64,000 bases of DNA from Rugalucina vietnamica (taxonomy: Eukaryota; Mollusca; Bivalvia; Lucinida; Lucinidae). The translations under genes were made by a program, and so were the position numbers. The stretch lies in NCBI GenBank assembly GCA_964017185.1, contig OZ024870.1, forward strand, positions 65,906,312 through 65,970,311, written 5' to 3'. Positions 62,547 to 64,000 of this stretch are shown in pieces (positions within the stretch are counted from its first letter, which is position 1; each line of letters starts with the position of its first letter). The notes beneath the pieces were generated by a model that saw only the letters and a list, made by a program, of their open reading frames with translations, did no database searches and had not been told where the DNA came from.

Positions 62547-64000
62547 TATACCCCCCCCGCAAAAAGAAGTTTTAGGGGGGTATACTGTTTTCAGCCTGTC
62601 CGTCATTCCGTGATTCCGTCATTCTGTCATTCCGTCAACATTTTTACATCTTTGCTGAATAACTTGAGTAGCTTTTGTCTGATTTGTTTCAAATTTTCAC
62701 CACACTTGCACCATCAGACAATACATGTGTGATTTGAATTTAAGGGCTCAAGGGTCAGTATTGCAAGAGTTATGGGACTTTTTAAGTCTTCATATAACAT
62801 GTTTGCCATAGTACTGAAAATACATAATTTGTGAAATCAACTCCTCTTACAGCTTTCACTGTTTCCTTTTAATATTTTGCTGATATGTTTCAGATAAATT
62901 ACAGATGTGCATGAACACTTGTCATTATGAAAAAAAATCATTTTTGACAAATTTACAGCATTTTTAACTTAGCAAATTTTCTATAATTGCTTATATTCAA
63001 TAATGGTTTGTAGTGCATACTTTGTGAAATCAACTCCTCTTAGGGCTTTCAGTATTTCTTTTCAGTACTTAGCAGACATGTTACAGACATATTGAAGATG
63101 TGCATGTAGAATTATGATGCTGAAAAAATAATTTTTGACAAATTTACAGCATTTTTTAACTTTGCCATTTTTCGACTTTGCAGCAGCATTTTGACATCTT
63201 AGCTGAATAACTTGAGTAGCTTTTGCCTGATTTGTTTCAAATTTTCACCACACTTGCTCCATTAGGTAATACATGTGTGGTATGAATTTAGGGGCTCAAG
63301 GGTCAGTATTGCAAGAGTTATGGGACTTTTTAAGTCTTCATCAAACATGTTTGCCATAGTACTGAAAATACATACTTTGTGAAATCAACTCCTCTTACAG
63401 CTTTCAATGTTTCCTTTTAATATTTTGCTGTTATATTTCAGATGTATTGCAGATGTGCATGAACACTTGTCATTATGAAAAAAAATCGTTTTTGACAAAT
63501 TTACAGCATTTTTAACTTAGCAAATTTTCTATAATTGCTTATATTCAATAATGGTTGGTAGTGCATACTTTGTGAAATCAACTCCTCCTAGGGCTTTCAG
63601 TATTTCTTTTCAGTACTTTGCAGACATGTTACAGACATATTGAAAATGTGCATATAGAATTATAATGCTGAAAATATAATTTTTGTCAAATTTACTGCAT
63701 TTTTTAACTTTGCCATTTTTCGACCATTGCTTATATACAATAATGGTTGGTAGTTAATAGTTTGTGAAATCAACTTCTCCTAGGGCTTTCAGTATTTCTT
63801 TTCAATACTTTGCAGACATGTTCCACACATATTGAAGATGTGCATGAAGAATTAAAATGCTGAAAAAAATAATTTTTGACAAATTTACAGCAATTTTTAA
63901 CATAGCCATTTTTGACCATTGCTTATACAGTAATGGTTGGTAGTGCATAGTTTGTGAAATCAACTCCTCCTAGGACTTTCAGTATTTCTTTTCAGTACTT
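62547..64000 (+). mobile_element. Hairpin-headed tandem-repeat element, runs off the window
   Basis: 5' hairpin TATACCCCCCCC ... GGGGGGTATA (62547-62586), then units sharing AATAACTTGAGTAGCTTTTG, GGCTCAAGGGTCAGTATTGC and GTGAAATCAACTCCTC, the last recurring about every 180-200 bases. The 3' end lies outside. Same plan as the three HINE-like elements. Confidence 0.65.

Overview
The window is animal (metazoan) DNA, most likely from a bivalve mollusc. Protein-coding exons are short, bounded by GT/AG junctions and phase 1 or 2 introns, and lie in AT-rich sequence packed with transposable elements. The bivalve call rests on the secreted Lustrin/antistasin/WAP-type proteins and on repeats of a style common in bivalve genomes (hairpin-headed elements with ~160-170 bp tandem units, a tRNA-derived SINE, Penelope fragments). 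This is inference from sequence style; no species is claimed.

Host genes, left to right. (1) The last two exons of an inter-alpha-trypsin-inhibitor heavy-chain-like protein (+, 5526-6401). (2) A five-exon secreted mucin/antistasin/Lustrin-like/WAP protein (+, 8323-15108), here gene A. (3) A three-exon secreted cysteine-rich/WAP protein (+, 20632-37165), gene B, whose second intron is 15 kb because of a nest of transposons. (4) Two paralogous minus-strand gene pieces of unknown family (gene C, exon 38420-38714; gene D, exons 43915-44131 and 42590-42695). (5) A single-exon MYND-finger protein (-, 50476-51300). Genes A and B share signal-peptide first exons, phase-1 introns and a C-terminal WAP exon, so they look like neighbours built by shuffling the same secreted cysteine-rich modules.

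Most of the rest is mobile DNA, often nested several deep. There is a DIRS/Ngaro-like tyrosine-recombinase retrotransposon (about 200-4900) and a gene A intron holding a Harbinger-like element that holds a Penelope fragment that holds another inverted-repeat element. A GACGTC-rich foldback region (15.95-19.65 kb) contains a TTAA-flanked insert. Gene B intron 2 holds an outer inverted-repeat element (22087-36814), a tandem-repeat element, an 8.8 kb element with a TTTAT duplication, a 1 kb insert and a rearranged Gmr1-like Gypsy. A 2.8 kb inverted-repeat element spans 46.97-49.79 kb, and an AACGTT-rich element (51.49-55.70 kb) carries a Penelope reverse transcriptase. An element with a perfect 9-bp duplication lies at 56.04-58.85 kb. 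Four elements (39.9, 56.5, 59.3 and 62.5 kb) share one Helentron/HINE-like plan. Several families of near-perfect palindromes are scattered throughout.

The most unusual signals are three: hairpin elements whose two arms stay matched although the arm sequence differs between copies; unrelated large elements that all carry terminal arrays of short repeated, mostly self-complementary words; and the deep nesting inside introns of the secreted-protein genes. Insertion boundaries are supported by target-site duplications or by comparison with uninterrupted copies in this same window where stated. All coordinates were read by eye, so repeat edges may be off by a few to tens of bases.
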